NCBI GenBank assembly: GCA_964427535.1
Contig: CAYRVF010000121.1
Coordinates: 1-15,150 of the forward strand
Direction of reading: 5' to 3'
DNA length: 15,150 nt
Origin: CAYRVF01 sp964427535
GTDB taxonomy: Bacteria; Chloroflexota; Ktedonobacteria; Ktedonobacterales; JADMIN01
Below the pieces are notes generated by a model, which worked only from the letters and a program-made list of their open reading frames with translations, had not been told where the DNA came from and ran no database searches. Shown here in pieces: positions 13,573-15,150 of the stretch. The translations under genes were made by a program, and so were the position numbers. Each line of letters opens with the position of its first letter. The first letter of the stretch is position 1.

Positions 13573-13615
13573 GCCCCTCCCCTCTAAGGCGAGGGGGTTC
13601 GGGAAGTGGTCCGCC
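13573..13615 (-). repeat. Dispersed palindromic element, copy F
   Basis: Read leftward: head GGCGGACC, arm ACTTCCCGAACCCCCTCGCC, loop TTAG and arm AGGGGAGGGG. It supplies the last codons and the TAG stop (13586-13584) of the DNA glycosylase gene. It is the most diverged copy in the first half. Confidence 0.75.
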
Positions 13616-14216
13616 TCCCCGACGCGAACGGGCTCCCGGCCAGCACGAACCGCCAGGGCAGATCGGCGGCGCGGGTGATGCCGATACGTGGTGTCGCCAG
13701 GACGCGCCTGTCTTCCACGGCGTCAGTCGGGTTGGCGATCCAGAGGTTGGACGAGAGGAGGTCGTGTCCGTCGTCCACCAGCGTGATGCCGAGCGCCTGG
13801 CAGAGCCGTCCGGGGCCTCGGGCAAGGTCGCGGTCCTTCACGCCGACGCCGCGTCGGGCGCGCATGATGTCCAGTCCCGCCACTGGCTCCAGCGCCCGCA
13901 GCAGCACCGCCGACGCCGTGCCCTCCGCCTCAGTGACGACATTCATGCAGACATGCATGCCATAGATGGTGTACACATACACACGCCCCGGCGGACCAAA
14001 CATCGAGCGGTTGCGCTGAGTTCTGCCGCGATAGGCGTGCGACGCCGGATCGATCGCGGCGACATACGCCTCTGTCTCGACGATGATGCCCGCCGTCATC
14101 CCCGTCGTGCCTCGGTGAACGAGGATCTTACCGAGCAGCTCGCGCGCAACGTCGAGCGCGGGTCTGTCGTAAAATGCGCGAGGCAGCGGCTCGTCTGGCA
14201 CCTGGTCTGGGAGCAT
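13584..14216 (-). CDS. AAG/MPG-type 3-methyladenine DNA glycosylase
   Basis: This enzyme removes alkylated and deaminated purines (3-methyladenine, hypoxanthine, ethenoadenine) from DNA, starting base-excision repair. The 210-residue sequence has the catalytic Glu49 and pocket Tyr51 in IVETEAYV, and His60 (PASHAYRGRTQRNRSMFG). It also has the pocket Tyr82 and the intercalating Tyr85 in VYVYTIYGMHVCMNV. All correspond to Glu125, Tyr127, His136, Tyr159 and Tyr162 of human AAG. The family core ends at WRFVLAGSPFAS; the last ten residues (RRTTSRTPSP) and the stop are encoded by palindromic element F. The start ATG 14216 has only a weak purine-rich site before it (GAGAG, about eight bases). It diverges from pepF across 188 bases. 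Confidence 0.95.
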   Translation of the reverse strand: MLPDQVPDEPLPRAFYDRPALDVARELLGKILVHRGTTGMTAGIIVETEAYVAAIDPASHAYRGRTQRNRSMFGPPGRVYVYTIYGMHVCMNVVTEAEGTASAVLLRALEPVAGLDIMRARRGVGVKDRDLARGPGRLCQALGITLVDDGHDLLSSNLWIANPTDAVEDRRVLATPRIGITRAADLPWRFVLAGSPFASGRRTTSRTPSP

Positions 14217-14261
14217 TCCGTCTACTCTCGGTTCGGGCGGCGTCGTGCCGACCGCGTGTAG

Positions 14262-14267
14262 TACACT
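14262..14267 (+). promoter_or_regulatory. Candidate overlapping divergent -10 elements for pepF and the DNA glycosylase
   Basis: Rightward TACACT (14262-14267) and leftward TGTACT (14265-14260) overlap inside the odd palindrome GTGTAGTACAC (14256-14266). The bases TACACTTGAA also occur at the candidate element before the membrane protein/kinase pair (6453). Transcription in the two directions would compete for this site. Confidence 0.3.
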
Positions 14268-14404
14268 TGAATGAATATCTCTGTCCTGAAGCAGGATCTC
14301 GCTCGCACCAGGCGTATCCGCTCGTCGCGTCGCCGCGTTGTCGCGGCAGGCGTGCGAGCTTCATCATGCGCCGAAACGATGCGTGCGGAGTTGTAGGAGT
14401 TGAC

Positions 14405-15150
14405 ATGGCCGCGCAAACACTTCCCGCACGCGATACGGTCGCGCGCGAACATACCTGGAATCTGCAGAGCATCTACCCCACCGACGCGGCCTGGGAAGCC
14501 GACTTCACCCGCGTCGCGGAGATGCTCCCCACGCTCGCCTCGTTCGAGGGGCGGCTCGGCACCTCGGCGCAGACCTTCCTCGAAGCGCTCTCGGCGCGGG
14601 ATGAGGCGAGCGAGGTGCTGGGCAGGCTCTTCGTCTACGCGCACATGCGCCTGCATGAGGATAGCACCAACAGCGCCTCCCAGGCACTGGCCGATCGCGT
14701 GACGACCCTCGCCAACGACCTGAATACCGCGAGCGCCTATATGACACCAGAGATTCTAGCGATCCCGCAGGAGCGCATCGACGCGTTCCTCGAAGAAGAG
14801 CCGAAGCTACGGGTCTACCGGCACGCGTTGGATGAGATCAACCGCGAGCGGGCGCACATCCTCTCGCCGGAGATGGAGGCGCTGCTCGCCCAGGCGGCGG
14901 AGCTGGGCAACACGCCTGAGCGGGTCTTCGAGATGCTCAACAACGCCGACCTCTCGCTCCCGACGGTGCGCGACGAGCACGGCGACGAGGTGCAGCTCAC
15001 ACAGGGCAACTACGTGCCGCGCTTCCTCGAAAGCCAGGACCGCTCGGTGCGCAAGCGCGCGTTCGAGACGATGCTCGGCACCTATGCGTCATATCGCAAC
15101 ACGCTCGCCGCGACACTCGCCGCGCAGGTCAAGCGCGACATCTTCTTCGC
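14405..15150 (+). CDS. pepF: Oligoendopeptidase F (M3B metallopeptidase), N-terminal part
   Basis: The gene runs off the right edge after 248 codons; family members are about 600 residues, so some 40 percent is visible. The sequence has the PepF/M3B start (HTWNLQSIYPTDAAWEADF, 16-34) followed by the all-helical N-terminal domain (LFVYAHMRLHEDSTN, LSPEMEALLAQAAELG, RKRAFETMLGTYASYRNTLA). The zinc site HExxH lies beyond the window, so activity cannot be judged. PepF cleaves short peptides in the cytosol, usually for peptide recycling. The start ATG 14405 has AGGAG (14395-14399) five bases upstream. The TAG of a possible 41-codon upstream frame (14271-14396) overlaps this ribosome binding site. 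No signal peptide is present. Confidence 0.93.
   Translation, partial: MAAQTLPARDTVAREHTWNLQSIYPTDAAWEADFTRVAEMLPTLASFEGRLGTSAQTFLEALSARDEASEVLGRLFVYAHMRLHEDSTNSASQALADRVTTLANDLNTASAYMTPEILAIPQERIDAFLEEEPKLRVYRHALDEINRERAHILSPEMEALLAQAAELGNTPERVFEMLNNADLSLPTVRDEHGDEVQLTQGNYVPRFLESQDRSVRKRAFETMLGTYASYRNTLAATLAAQVKRDIFF

Noticed and set aside
1..15150. CRISPR arrays, tRNA or rRNA genes, insertion sequences
   Set aside because: I found no regularly spaced direct repeats, cloverleaf-like segments, rRNA motifs or transposase-like frames.

Overview
The window looks like chromosomal DNA from a high-GC bacterium, most probably a member of the Chloroflexota (Ktedonobacteria- or Thermomicrobia-like). 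This rests on GC-rich third codon positions, Thr/Pro-rich 'TATPTPT'-type linkers between a membrane anchor and an outer domain, a Chloroflexi-style Ser/Thr kinase, and short C-rich/G-rich palindromes scattered between genes. The lineage is inferred from style; no rRNA or other marker is present.

Layout. 180-3198 (+): a membrane-anchored outer protein, an aldo/keto reductase and a protein made only of Clp N-domain repeats. 3286-4873: a small orphan gene (-), a small two-helix membrane protein (+), and an HNH nuclease-like protein (-) whose terminator overlaps the end of the membrane protein gene. 4874-5298: a gene-poor, more AT-rich spacer. 5299-8672 (+): a cupin, a GNAT acetyltransferase, and a translationally overlapping pair of a small membrane protein and a receptor-type Ser/Thr kinase. 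8744-10994 (-): fmt then rlmN, both translation-related. 11303-11782 (+): cytidine deaminase. 11875-13360 (-): a class A beta-lactamase-fold protein followed by a gamma-carbonic anhydrase. 13584-14216 (-): an AAG/MPG-type alkyladenine DNA glycosylase. 14405 to the right edge (+): the N-terminal third or so of oligoendopeptidase F.

Most genes are single or two-gene units, often divergent or convergent. Several starts are preceded by a TATACT or TACACT hexamer, which suggests housekeeping -10 elements with poorly conserved -35 boxes. I see no tRNA, rRNA, CRISPR array, transposase or phage gene.

The most striking non-genic feature is a family of six short palindromic elements (about 41-44 bp, GGCAGAACC-type head, C-rich arm, CTTAG-like loop, G-rich arm) at 2005, 8690, 11750, 11881, 13467 and 13573. 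Five lie just past, or inside, the 3' end of a gene and always in that gene's sense orientation. The sixth is in tandem behind one of these. Three copies encode the last 10-14 residues of the adjacent protein, and two of those also supply the stop codon. No complete new defence or metabolic system is evident; the best leads are this repeat family, the ATPase-less Clp_N repeat protein and the kinase/membrane-protein pair.
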